This document shows, piece after piece, positions 15,001 through 23,206 of a DNA stretch of 24,658 bases. The translations under genes and the position numbers were made by a program. The notes beneath the pieces were generated by a model. It did not search any database. It was not told the DNA's origin and saw nothing but the letters and a program-made list of their open reading frames with translations. The DNA is from Planctomycetota bacterium (GTDB lineage: Bacteria > Planctomycetota > Planctomycetia > Pirellulales > Pirellulaceae), in contig JAJRVM010000165.1 of assembly GCA_024277285.1 (NCBI GenBank), positions 1 to 24,658 on the forward strand. The letters run 5' to 3'. The first letter of the stretch is position 1. Each line of letters starts with the position of its first letter.

Positions 15001-16014
15001 GTGATTCAGAAATCAATCGAGCGGGCCGAGGCGGGCGACCATCTCTCGATGGACGAGATGTCGACCGTGATGGACCAAGTGATGCAAGGCCAGTGTTCGG
15101 AAGCAGAAATCGCCAAGTTGCTGACGGCGTTGCACCGCAAAGGCGAAACCGTGGACGAAGTGGCTGGCGCGGCATCAGCACTACGCCGTCATATGACGCC
15201 CATTCGGTCAAGTCGCGAGGGGCTGCTCGATACGTGTGGTACGGGAGGCGATCGGTCAGGAACTTTTAACATCAGTACAGCTGCCGCATTAGTGACAGCC
15301 GCAGCGGGAGTGCCCGTGGCCAAACATGGCAATCGCGGCATCACCAGCAAGTCAGGATCGGCCGATGTGTTGGCGACATTGGGAGTGAATATCGACGCCG
15401 ATATCCCGACAGTCGAACGGTGTCTTGACGAGTTGGGGATCTGCTTCTGCTTCGCGCCACTCATGCACCCTTCGATGAAACACGTGGCAGCGGTCCGACG
15501 CAGGCTCGATACGCCCACGATATTCAACCTGCTGGGACCACTCTGTAACCCGGCCGGTGCGCCGTACCAGTTATTGGGCGTGGGACGCAGCGACTTGCGG
15601 GGATGTTTGTCAGCAGCGCTGCTGCGTCTGGGAACGCGTCGTTCAGCCGTCGTGTGCGGACGTGATGGACTGGATGAAGTAACGCTCAACGGCACGACAG
15701 ATGTATCTGTAGTGGCGAACGACCGAATTGAAGAATTAGCTTGGCAACCAAGTGAGTTTGGCTTGGCCGACACAACCCTTGAGTCACTCTTGGTTGACGG
15801 CCCGGTGGCCAGTGCTGCGGTCATCCAGGAGATCCTCAGCGGCACGCTTGGCGCGCCACGCGATATCGTCGTGCTCAACGCCGCGGCCGCACTATGGACG
15901 GCCCAGCAGTGCTCCGACTTGGCCGCCGGTGCCGAGCGCGCGGCTGCGGCGATCGATAGCGGCGCGGCGCGGCACTTGCTGAAACAGCTTGCCAAAGTCA
16001 GCCGGTCATGCTGA
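15001..16014 (+). CDS. trpD: Anthranilate phosphoribosyltransferase
   Basis: The 337-residue enzyme transfers phosphoribose from PRPP to anthranilate, the second committed step of tryptophan synthesis. Signatures are DTCGTGGD at 77-84 (PRPP pyrophosphate loop), NIST at 90-93, the long KHGNRG...SGSADVL segment at 108-124, and DGLDEVTLNG further on, whose Asp-Glu pair binds magnesium. I chose GTG at 15001 because GGAG lies 6 bases upstream and the length then equals the family norm; the frame stays open upstream to 14869 with unlike sequence. No other trp gene is nearby. The last bases overlap the start of a decayed transporter gene at 16008. Confidence 0.93.
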   Translation: MIQKSIERAEAGDHLSMDEMSTVMDQVMQGQCSEAEIAKLLTALHRKGETVDEVAGAASALRRHMTPIRSSREGLLDTCGTGGDRSGTFNISTAAALVTAAAGVPVAKHGNRGITSKSGSADVLATLGVNIDADIPTVERCLDELGICFCFAPLMHPSMKHVAAVRRRLDTPTIFNLLGPLCNPAGAPYQLLGVGRSDLRGCLSAALLRLGTRRSAVVCGRDGLDEVTLNGTTDVSVVANDRIEELAWQPSEFGLADTTLESLLVDGPVASAAVIQEILSGTLGAPRDIVVLNAAAALWTAQQCSDLAAGAERAAAAIDSGAARHLLKQLAKVSRSC

Positions 16015-16223
16015 GTCAACGTGCTTTGCGATTGGTCCTTATTACGTCCTGCGCACATGCATTGGTGCACGTTTTTGAACTATCCTTGCCGAGCGTTGAG
16101 TTGAAGATCGCCGACTTCTACGGTGTCGATAAGGCCATGACCGGCCTGTTGACCATGCCACGCTCGCTTCCTCCCACCACCTCGATCCGCTCTTTTTTGG
16201 CAGGAGAGAGAGGTTTGACATGA
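16008..16223 (+). pseudogene. Remnant of an MFS-type transporter start
   Basis: An ATG at 16008 overlaps the trpD stop by 7 bases. About 47 residues read like the first membrane helix and loop of a major facilitator transporter (CAHALVHVFELSLPSVE and on to TGLL). From about 16150 the sequence turns into unrelated low-quality coding and stops at 16223. The overlap suggests a once translationally coupled gene that was truncated by deletion. Similarity to MFS is by pattern and is not certain. No downstream piece of the transporter is visible in the window. Confidence 0.5.
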
Positions 16224-16362
16224 GAGCCACGCCCCCCTCTTCTTCCGGAAGAACACCCCCCACCACTCAGTTCACGCGGGTTCTCTTAGATTATCGTTAT
16301 TGCTAAGCTATGGGGTTTGACGAAAAACCAAATGGGGTGGCCCTTTAAACGGAGCGAGACAC

Positions 16363-16461
16363 ATGGCGAAACCAAAACGAAAGATCAAGAAGGCGAATCA
16401 CGGCAGGCGACCGGCCAGTGCGAAAGCGCGCAAGTCGAAGCGGAAGGACCTGAAGACGTAG
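16363..16461 (+). CDS. Small basic protein, 32 residues, function unknown
   Basis: An ATG with GGAG 7 bases upstream opens a 32-residue frame ending in TAG. Thirteen of 32 residues are Lys or Arg, spread as short runs (KPKRKIKK, ARKSKRK), with few hydrophobic residues and no membrane segment. Such a composition fits a nucleic-acid-binding or ribosome-associated peptide. I do not recognise a named family with certainty. It stands alone between the transporter remnant and the FabZ-like gene. A longer overlapping frame from 16317 has no such composition and is a shadow. The good ribosome site and clean composition support a real gene. Confidence 0.6.
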   Translation: MAKPKRKIKKANHGRRPASAKARKSKRKDLKT

Positions 16462-16856
16462 AGCTACGTTCTGAGGCAGGCCACGATCAGTTGCCCCCCC
16501 CTTCTTTGTTGGAGGGCTCGAGGCATAAGTGTCTGAGCGTTTCAATTGCGCGCAGGCTGCGCACATCCTTCTTCGTCACAGTGGCTTCTAACTATCTCAA
16601 TCCTGTGGTGAACGGGCGAACCAATCCTGTTCGGCCTGAGCACGCAAAGCGTGTGGAGGATACAGATTGGAGACGTTGTGGTTCGGTGTGCAGTTCGCGC
16701 GCGGAAGCGAATGTACCGCGTACTCCTTGATGAACGGTTTGAGAAAGGCAGCGGCGGTCGTTGGCCAGGGAAACCGATGCGAGGCACACGTTGGGGACAG
16801 GCATATTGGCCATCTAGCAGATATTCATCTCGCACAACGATGTTGAGGTAATCATC
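16462..16856. other. Intergenic region before the FabZ-like gene
   Basis: Nearly 400 bases without a gene-like frame. A run of eight C's lies near 16494. The stop of the small basic protein gene overlaps a short ACGTAG/CTACGT inverted repeat (16456-16469) with no U-tract. I see no promoter I would defend. Confidence 0.4.
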
Positions 16857-17363
16857 GTGCCAACCAAAGCAATACTCTACGATCTTTCCAAAATCGACTT
16901 CAACCATGTTGTGGCGGATGTTGAGGCGATTCGCAAAGTAAACCCGCAACGCTACGAAATGGAGCAGTTGACGGCGGTCGTGTACGAGAGTTTGGAAGAG
17001 ATGATCTGCATCGGGTACAAGGATACGTCGCCCGCCGAGTTCTGGGTGCGAGGGCACATGCCGAAGATGCCATTGATGCCCGGCGTTATCATGCTGGAGG
17101 CAGCCGCGCAGATCAGCGCCTATTTCGCGCAGAAGTATGACTGGCTCGGAGCCCAGATGCTTGGGTTTGGGGGCCTTGAGGAAGTTCGTTTTCGCGACCC
17201 GGTGATCCCGGGCGATCGGCTCGTTGTGATTAGCAAGATGTTGAAAGCGCGGCGTGGCCGGATGATCATCTGCCAGTTTCAGGGAGTGGTTGGCGAGCGC
17301 ATTGTAGTGGACGGGATTCTCAAAGGGATCCCCATCCCGGTCGACATGCTTTCAGAGAATTAA
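16857..17363 (+). CDS. FabZ-like 3-hydroxyacyl-ACP dehydratase
   Basis: The 168-residue hot-dog-fold protein has the FabA/FabZ active-site block GHMPKMPLMPG followed by MLEAAAQ. The His and Glu in that block are the catalytic pair that dehydrates 3-hydroxyacyl-ACP in fatty acid elongation. The C-terminal strand set (FRDPVIPGDRLVV) is also typical. It is slightly longer than standard FabZ because of about 45 extra N-terminal residues rich in charged positions. The start is GTG with GAGG about 10 bases upstream. No other fatty acid gene is adjacent, so it could be a secondary copy acting in a specialised lipid pathway. Confidence 0.82.
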   Translation: MPTKAILYDLSKIDFNHVVADVEAIRKVNPQRYEMEQLTAVVYESLEEMICIGYKDTSPAEFWVRGHMPKMPLMPGVIMLEAAAQISAYFAQKYDWLGAQMLGFGGLEEVRFRDPVIPGDRLVVISKMLKARRGRMIICQFQGVVGERIVVDGILKGIPIPVDMLSEN

Positions 17364-17454
17364 GGGAACTCCCAGACCATCGCGCGAGCTGAGTGGCGCC
17401 GTGAAGGTCCGCGGCGGCCAGCTCGCCTAATCCACGGAAGCAGTAACGCTCGCC

Positions 17455-17534
17455 CCCTTACACCCCATCACCCTTACACCCCATCACCCTTACACCCCAT
17501 CACCCTTACACCCCATCACTCTTACACCCCATCA
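17455..17534. repeat. 16-bp tandem repeat, five copies, in the trmB leader
   Basis: The unit CCCTTACACCCCATCA repeats five times without interruption; only the fifth differs, by one base (CTCTTACA). The array ends 10 bases before the trmB ATG and therefore covers the place where a ribosome binding site would be. It is pyrimidine-rich on the plus strand and has no Shine-Dalgarno sequence. Confidence 0.97.
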
Positions 17535-17544
17535 CACCGTCACC

Positions 17545-18186
17545 ATGGGCCGCCGAGCGTTACCCAATATCGATCCGAATCTAGACTTCAGCCAGTGGTT
17601 GTTGGCCGAAGACGATTTGCCTGAGACGTTGCCGGACGACACGTTATTTGGCCGGTCGACGCCGTTGGAGGTTGAGATGGGGAGCGGCAGGGGTTTGTTC
17701 TTGGCACAGGTAACCCACTTGTGTCCCGAGCACGATTTCCTGGGCATTGAGCTCGGCCGGCGTTATGCTCAATTCGCGGCAGCGGGCCTGGCGAAGCTGG
17801 ATTGCAGCAACGGCAAGGTGATCCATGGCGACGGGTTGCGGATTTTTTCCGAGCGTCTGCAAGGCGACTCGCTGGCGGCGGTGCACGTCTATTTTCCGGA
17901 CCCGTGGTGGAAACGACGGCACCATAAGCGGCGCGTGTTGAACGAACGGTTTGTACAGGACGTGCAGCGCACGCTTCGGCCCGGCGGCATTTTGCACTTC
18001 TGGACCGACGTGGCCGAGTACTTCGAGACAACGCTCGCGTTGCTTCAACGTGCGACGCAGCTCCAAGGCCCTGACATTCCCTACGCAGAATTGCCCGAGC
18101 ACGACCTTCAATATCGCACCCATTTTGAACGCCGCATGCGCATGAACGACGTGCCTGTCTACCGCGCCCAATTCCGCAAGCGCTAG
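17545..18186 (+). CDS. trmB: tRNA (guanine-N7-)-methyltransferase
   Basis: The 213-residue SAM-dependent enzyme makes m7G46 in the tRNA variable loop. The SAM-binding loop LEVEMGSGRG is at 41-50, the acidic end of the second strand GIELGRRYA at 67-75, and the family signature YFPDPWWKRRHHKRR at 116-130 supplies the catalytic Asp and tRNA contacts. The length is normal. ATG at 17545 is the first in-frame Met and fits the family start, but no purine-rich site precedes it, because the leader is the 16-bp tandem repeat. It converges with purF; the 189-base gap between them shows no clear terminator. Confidence 0.93.
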   Translation: MGRRALPNIDPNLDFSQWLLAEDDLPETLPDDTLFGRSTPLEVEMGSGRGLFLAQVTHLCPEHDFLGIELGRRYAQFAAAGLAKLDCSNGKVIHGDGLRIFSERLQGDSLAAVHVYFPDPWWKRRHHKRRVLNERFVQDVQRTLRPGGILHFWTDVAEYFETTLALLQRATQLQGPDIPYAELPEHDLQYRTHFERRMRMNDVPVYRAQFRKR

Positions 18187-18375
18187 TGTTCAATGGCGTC
18201 CTTCGCGAGCCAACCGTGCACGACCTTCTTCCGTGACGGGTTAGGAACGAAAGTCCTCCGTCCGTGCTCGCCTCGGAGCGCGGCACGACGGGTCAGCTTC
18301 CAGCAACACACCCCGTTCTTCTGTCGGCGGAACGGTAGATTCTCCACGGATCGGCGTTCAAGCAGCAGGCCAGCG

Positions 18376-19959
18376 TCAGGCTTCGTAGGTTCGACCCTCA
18401 CCTTCGGTATCGTTGCGCGCGTTTTCGAGAGCGATGCGGTACAGTTGTTGACCACATTGGGTTGGGTACTGGCCGGTAATGCATGCCTGACAGAGCTGAT
18501 CGGCATCGAATTCAATCGCGCGGGCGATCGCTTCAACGGGCAGATATCGCAGTGAATCGCAGCCCAGTTCGTCGGCCATTGCACGTTGCACTTCATCGTC
18601 GAGTTGCCGACCCTGCAGGAATGCGGGCGCGAACAGCTCATTGACCTTTGACATGTCGATGCCATAGAAACAGGGAGCGATAATCGGTGGGCAGGCAACA
18701 CGAACGTGGATCTCGCGTGCCCCGCCAAGCTCACGGATACGATGCAACAGGACGCGCATGGTGGTCGAGCGGACAATCGAATCCTCGACCAGGAAAACAC
18801 GTTTCCCCTCAAGCACTTCGCGCAACGGCGTGTACTTGATCTGCGCCTTCCGTTGGCGATCCTTGCCACCTTCGATGAATGTGCGGCCCGAGTAGCGATT
18901 GCGAATCAGGCCTTCGCGCGAGGGGACTCCCATCTCGAACGCCATCGAGTCGGCTGCCGCCTTGCTGGTATCCGGAACGGGCACGACAATCGTTTCGCCA
19001 TCGTCGAAATCGATCTTACCATTGGCGGTTTCCAACCGAGCGAGTTCGACCCCCAACGCGGTGCGTGACAGGTAAACACTGCGGTGATCCATGGTGCTCG
19101 CGACGTTCGCAAAATAGACCCACTCGAAGAAACAATGGGCACGACGAGGCGAATCGGCGTAACGCTGGACCTCAACATGGCCGCCGGTAATCGTAATTGC
19201 CTGTCCCGGCTGCAACGGAATAATACTCTCGGGCGCGAACCCCAAATTCAACAATGCGACGCTCTCGCTAGCGGCTGCGAACAGAGGTCCCTCCAGGGCA
19301 TAACAAAGCGGTTTGATACCCAGCGGATCGCGCGCGACGATCATATCACCACAGGCGTTCAGGAAGACCAGACTGTAAGCGCCGTCAAAGCGTTGGCTGA
19401 TGTTGCGAATGACATCGATCAGCGCGGGCTTACGATCGCCCGAGAGCTCGCGGCTGATCTCGTGCATCATGATCTCCGTATCCGTCTCACGCGTCAGATG
19501 GTGATCACTGCTGCCAAGTAGCCGCTCGCGCAGCTCGCTGTAATTCGCCAATTGTCCATTAAAACCGAAACTGAACCACTTGTGCTTCTGCAGATGGTGC
19601 CGCTCGAAGGGTTGCGCATAACTGCGATCTTCTTGACCGCACGTTGCGTAGCGAACGTGCCCGATCGCGGCGACACCCGAGTATTCCTGCATCAGACTCT
19701 CGTACTTGCCGGTATGAGAGAGCCGAAACACCTCGCGCACGGTACCGATATCCTTATGGGTATCGAGCAACTGCTGGCGTGACGGGCAGAACGACGTCAT
19801 GCCGGCGGCAAGCTGGCCGCGATTCTGGATATCCAAGAGCATACGAGGAAGCAGGCGCGACACCTCTGCCGGCGGCACATCGCCGCACAAAGGGCTCACT
19901 TCCGTGCTCGGCAGATGATAGATGGCGGCAACGCCGCACTCGTCGTGGATTTCGCTCAT
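18376..19959 (-). CDS. purF: Amidophosphoribosyltransferase
   Basis: The 527-residue enzyme makes phosphoribosylamine from PRPP and glutamine, the first step of purine synthesis. Cys8, after a short MSEIHDE leader, should become the N-terminal nucleophile once the leader is removed, as in Bacillus PurF. The class II glutaminase domain continues with HVRYATCG at 101-108 and [10 protein letters not shown] at 131-140. The C-terminal half has the PRPP loop [14 protein letters not shown]. Cysteines in AHCFFEW, PCFYGID and LCQAC sit where the 4Fe-4S cluster ligands of Bacillus-type PurF lie, so a cluster is likely (inference). It stands alone; no purine operon partners or recognisable riboswitch precede it. 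Confidence 0.92.
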   Translation of the reverse strand: MSEIHDECGVAAIYHLPSTEVSPLCGDVPPAEVSRLLPRMLLDIQNRGQLAAGMTSFCPSRQQLLDTHKDIGTVREVFRLSHTGKYESLMQEYSGVAAIGHVRYATCGQEDRSYAQPFERHHLQKHKWFSFGFNGQLANYSELRERLLGSSDHHLTRETDTEIMMHEISRELSGDRKPALIDVIRNISQRFDGAYSLVFLNACGDMIVARDPLGIKPLCYALEGPLFAAASESVALLNLGFAPESIIPLQPGQAITITGGHVEVQRYADSPRRAHCFFEWVYFANVASTMDHRSVYLSRTALGVELARLETANGKIDFDDGETIVVPVPDTSKAAADSMAFEMGVPSREGLIRNRYSGRTFIEGGKDRQRKAQIKYTPLREVLEGKRVFLVEDSIVRSTTMRVLLHRIRELGGAREIHVRVACPPIIAPCFYGIDMSKVNELFAPAFLQGRQLDDEVQRAMADELGCDSLRYLPVEAIARAIEFDADQLCQACITGQYPTQCGQQLYRIALENARNDTEGEGRTYEA

Positions 19960-20151
19960 GAAAGCCTATCTCATACGACGTCGAGCTTCCCCGGCGCCCT
20001 AATCGTTGTTGGAAACGTCGCGTGGGGAAAGAAAAAAGGCTGGCGAACGGGTATAAACCGCATTGAGTCAGCTCGCCCGAACCACCAACCGCCATGCAAC
20101 GACGGTCATTCTATTGCGAGTCGCTCGAGTCCACAACCGACGCAGTGTGGA

Positions 20152-20193
20152 GCGGCACTCCGTGCCGCCGTAGCTCGGGAATCTTTCCCGAGC
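20152..20193. other. Pair of perfect hairpins upstream of the tandem duplication
   Basis: GCGGCAC (20152-20158) pairs with 20162-20168 around a 3-base loop. Five bases on, GCTCGGGAA (20173-20181) pairs with 20185-20193, also around a 3-base loop. The second hairpin opens each copy of the 175-bp duplication. They lie between divergent purF and proB, so neither is placed as a terminator for those genes. Confidence 0.8.
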
Positions 20194-20530
20194 ATGGACA
20201 CCGTTAATCCCTCCAGGCGGCTTTCTATTGCCGGTCGATTAAGAAGGGGCGCGTTGTGGGGGCGCTTGTTTGGGCGTTGTGGCAATAGCTGGCTTCCAGC
20301 AGATGGAGCCCTACCCATGCCGGGGATGGAATCCCAGGCCACATGTAGCTCGGGAATCTTTCCCGAGCATGGACACCGTTAATCCCTCCAGGCGGCTTTC
20401 TATTGCCGGTCGATTAAGAAGGGGCGCGTTGTGGGCGGCGCTTGTTTGGGCGTTGTGGCAATAGCTGGCTTCCAGCAGATGGAGCCCTACCCATGCCGGG
20501 GATGGAATCCCAGGCCACATGTGGCTCGGG
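20171..20530. repeat. 175-bp tandem duplication with partial third copy
   Basis: Copy one spans 20171-20345, copy two 20346-20521, and a third begins at 20522 but diverges after about 9 bases. The full copies differ by essentially one inserted or changed base (GTGGGGGCG against GTGGGCGGCG), so the duplication is recent. Each starts with a strong GCTCGGGAA/TTCCCGAGC hairpin. There is no credible gene inside; minus-strand frames through it are simply the repeat read twice. Confidence 0.95.
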
Positions 20531-20686
20531 TGAACATTCTACCTCAAAAGTTGCCCAACGGCATCTTCACCCGGCCGTGTTAACCCACTACATTCAAACG
20601 TCGTAGTTTGATGGCACGTTCTGGCGTCCGAGTGGCGTGGTGCGCGTTATACCCGGATATGTCACGCATTTTTTGATCGCAGCCCG

Positions 20687-21823
20687 ATGTACGACCTTGT
20701 ACGCCAGGAAATCGCCACGGCCGCCGACACGATTGTCGTCAAGGTGGGGACGCGCGTGCTCACCCACAAGAACGGGACGCTTGACGAACAGCTGATCGCT
20801 CGACTGGGGGAAGAGCTTTGCCAGTTGATCGAATCGGGACGCAGTGTCGTGCTGGTCAGCTCCGGAGCGGTGGGCGCGGGAATGAACCAACTTAGGCTCA
20901 GCCAACGGCCGCAAGACGTTGCACGACTGCAGGCCGTGGCAGCCGTCGGCCAGACGCGGTTGATTGAAGCATACGACCGCACGTTCCGCAAACACCAGCG
21001 CACCGCCGCCCAAGTGCTGCTGACTGCGGACGATGTCAATGACCGCGCGCGATACCTGAACGTTCGCAACACGTTACGCGCGTTGCTTGACTACGATGCG
21101 GTCCCGATCATCAACGAGAACGACACGGTGGCGGTTGACGAACTGGTCGCCAAATTTGGGGACAACGACCGTCTTGCGGCGCTGGTGACGAATTTACTGC
21201 GCGCGTCGCTGCTGATCATCCTGTCGGATGTCGAGGGGCTCTATGACGGCGATCCTCAGTTGGAATCGTCGAAGTTGATTTCGACGGTCAGTGAACTGGA
21301 CGACTCGGTGTTGGGCTATGTGTGCGACCAGCAGAACGGGCCGGGAACGGGTGGGATGGCCAGCAAACTGGCCGCCGCGCGGATCGCGACGACGGCGGGT
21401 GAGAACGTCATTATCGCCAGTGGCCGACGCGGCAACGTGTTGACTCAGATCGCGCAAGGCCAGCAGGTAGGCACGTTGTTTCTGGCCCAAGGCAAATCGA
21501 TCAGCCCACGCAAACGGTGGATCGGTTTCTCCGCACAGCCGCGTGGCCGGGTTACGGTGGACGCGGGAGCGCAAGCGGCGATCGTGCGCCAAGGACGCAG
21601 TCTGCTGGCGGTCGGGATAGTCGCGGTCGATGGATCGTTTCACAAAGGGGATTTGATCACGTTGTGCGACCAGCAGGGCGCCGAGCTGGCACGGGGGCTG
21701 ACCAACTATCGCGCGGACGAAATCCAGCGTATTCGCGGGCTGCACAGCGACCGGATCGCACAGGTGCTGGGCCAATGCCCATACGACGAAGTGGTGCACC
21801 GCGACAACATGGCCGTCTTCTAG
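20687..21823 (+). CDS. proB: Glutamate 5-kinase with PUA domain
   Basis: The 378-residue enzyme phosphorylates glutamate in the first step of proline synthesis. The kinase domain (about 1-260) shows VVKVGTRVLT at 17-26, VLVSSGAVGAGM, INENDTVAVDEL and KFGDNDRLAALV, all amino-acid-kinase signatures for glutamate and ATP. GTGGMASKLAAA follows. A C-terminal PUA domain (about 280-370) starts at RVTVDAGAQAAI and is typical of bacterial ProB. ATG at 20687 lacks a clear Shine-Dalgarno site. No proA is adjacent. The upstream gap holds the 175-bp duplication. Confidence 0.94.
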   Translation: MYDLVRQEIATAADTIVVKVGTRVLTHKNGTLDEQLIARLGEELCQLIESGRSVVLVSSGAVGAGMNQLRLSQRPQDVARLQAVAAVGQTRLIEAYDRTFRKHQRTAAQVLLTADDVNDRARYLNVRNTLRALLDYDAVPIINENDTVAVDELVAKFGDNDRLAALVTNLLRASLLIILSDVEGLYDGDPQLESSKLISTVSELDDSVLGYVCDQQNGPGTGGMASKLAAARIATTAGENVIIASGRRGNVLTQIAQGQQVGTLFLAQGKSISPRKRWIGFSAQPRGRVTVDAGAQAAIVRQGRSLLAVGIVAVDGSFHKGDLITLCDQQGAELARGLTNYRADEIQRIRGLHSDRIAQVLGQCPYDEVVHRDNMAVF

Positions 21824-22082
21824 TTCGACAGTGCCACTTAGCCGCCCAACGGTAGCCGCGCAGTGACGGATGACGGATGAAAAAACACCCGAATGACCAA
21901 ACAATGCCGAAATCCGAAGCCGAGAAACCGTATACGGCGCGCCCCGGTGCAGGTTATCCGATGGGACGGCATTCGCCACTCGTCATCTGGGCTTCCTTCG
22001 TCATTAGTCTTTGGTAGTTCGTCGTTTACGAAATACCGAGCTCGCAAAGTGGCAATGTCCCGCAACGCGTGACCAGGGGACC
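21824..22082. other. Intergenic region downstream of proB
   Basis: The stretch has short repeated motifs (TGACGGATGACGGATGA near 21863-21880, and GTCATC/TCGTCATT pieces near 21975-22005) that look like decayed intergenic repeat. I see no gene and no clear terminator for proB. Confidence 0.4.
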
Positions 22083-22111
22083 TTGCAGAAACCACGGCTT
22101 TGGTGCATTAT
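22083..22111 (+). promoter_or_regulatory. Possible sigma-70-like promoter for tRNA-Leu
   Basis: TTGCAG (22083-22088) and CATTAT (22106-22111) are separated by exactly 17 bases, about 90 bases before the tRNA. The -35 matches 4 of 6 consensus bases and the -10 matches 4 of 6. The position fits, but the call is by pattern only. Confidence 0.35.
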
Positions 22112-22202
22112 AGTCGGGTGAGCATTTTTGAGCCGGTCGCGTTCTCGCGGTGTCGATCGACACGTACCGCGGGCAAAAGCGGGCCAAGAACACGCTCATC
22201 AA

Positions 22203-22286
<84 letters not shown>

Positions 22287-22299
22287 CTCAAGAGAGAAT

Positions 22300-22336
22300 A
22301 ACGACTTACGGCAATTCGCTGTGAGTCGTTTTTTTT
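22300..22336 (+). terminator. Rho-independent terminator after tRNA-Leu
   Basis: AACGACTTA (22300-22308) pairs with TGAGTCGTT (22322-22330) with one G-U pair. A run of T's follows at once (eight counting the stem end). It sits 14 bases past the tRNA, between it and the convergent integrase gene. Confidence 0.85.
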
Positions 22337-22368
22337 GTGCGTCATGGCCTCTTACATTCAACAAACAT

Positions 22369-23037
22369 TCAATTCGCCTTCTGGCGAAACGGTCCAGACT
22401 GCTGCAGACAGCCGGGAACATGCAGGTTTTCCACGCCGCGATTCAGTTGTCGCGCCATGGCGATGTACCGCTGCGTGGTCTGGTACGACTTGTGCCGCAT
22501 CAACGCCCGCAGCAAATCAGCAGTCAGCCGGTCAGCATTCAGCGTCGCGAAGGCCCGGCGCAGGTCGTGGAAGCTGTAAACGAAACAGCTGTCCGTATGA
22601 TCGTGGTCCTCGTGACACGGCAGGTGGATCCCCGCCGCCTTCTGAATCACGCCGAACTCGTCCCACAGAAATCGACGGCCACAATCAATGTGGAACACAT
22701 TCCGGTTGAACGACTTGATCATGGCGAGGTGGTCCAGCACGACGGAGTGCAGCGGTATCCGCTCCCCACGCTTCCCTTTCGTCTCAACTGCCACGAGGAC
22801 GGCTTGACCGCTCTCAAAATCCACGTTGTCCCAGCGTAGGGCAAGCAACTCGCCGATCCGCCAGCCCGTCATGTAGGCCGTGACCAACAACGCTTTCCAC
22901 CAATCCTCCGCCGTGAAATGGGCCCCTGCCGGTCGAGTGGCCGCCGAGCAGGCACCAAAGATCACCGCAAAATGCTCAGCCGTCACGTAACGCGGCTCTT
23001 TAACAAACACGCGAGACCAAATGGCGGCGCCGTTCAA
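22369..23037 (-). CDS. Tyrosine recombinase (phage-type integrase), catalytic domain, N-terminally truncated
   Basis: The 222-residue frame holds a full catalytic domain. Arg is in TGWRIGEL, Lys in ETKGKRG, the HxxR box in FHDLRRAF, then His in LMRHKSY and the nucleophile Tyr in QRYI. The usual N-terminal SAM-like core-binding domain is missing. The frame opens with TTG at 23037 after the in-frame stop TGA at 23044-23046, and no ribosome site is visible. The codons before that stop read on as a short peptide in the same frame. It points toward tRNA-Leu, about 80 bases away, the normal place for an island integrase. It is probably a decayed or partial gene; activity is doubtful without the missing domain. 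Confidence 0.75.
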   Translation of the reverse strand: MNGAAIWSRVFVKEPRYVTAEHFAVIFGACSAATRPAGAHFTAEDWWKALLVTAYMTGWRIGELLALRWDNVDFESGQAVLVAVETKGKRGERIPLHSVVLDHLAMIKSFNRNVFHIDCGRRFLWDEFGVIQKAAGIHLPCHEDHDHTDSCFVYSFHDLRRAFATLNADRLTADLLRALMRHKSYQTTQRYIAMARQLNRGVENLHVPGCLQQSGPFRQKAN

Positions 23038-23206
23038 CGGCGGTCACGTTGGGACTGACAAACTCGACCAGAACTCCCCCGCTGCCTCCAGATCGCACAT
23101 GGCCCCAACCAACACTTCTTGCTCGATACCCAACAAACAAGAGTACACCATGCCATTTGCAGCACATGTCATTTGACCGTTCTAGACCATTGCACGTGAC
23201 AGAGAA

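Noticed and set aside
16317..16730. A 137-codon plus-strand frame covering the small basic protein gene
   Set aside because: The in-phase alternative frame starting at 16363 has the better ribosome site and biased composition; the long frame looks random.
17455..17534. Possible CRISPR array
   Set aside because: The 16-bp units are contiguous with no spacers. The same holds for the 8-bp, 120-bp and 175-bp repeats, and no cas genes are present.
20106..20520. Minus-strand frames in the purF-proB gap with a shared C-terminal sequence
   Set aside because: The shared sequence is the 175-bp duplication itself; there is no independent evidence of coding.
23044..23046. TGA in the integrase read as selenocysteine
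   Set aside because: Tyrosine recombinases are not known selenoproteins, the position is in a linker, and no SECIS-like hairpin was evident just downstream.
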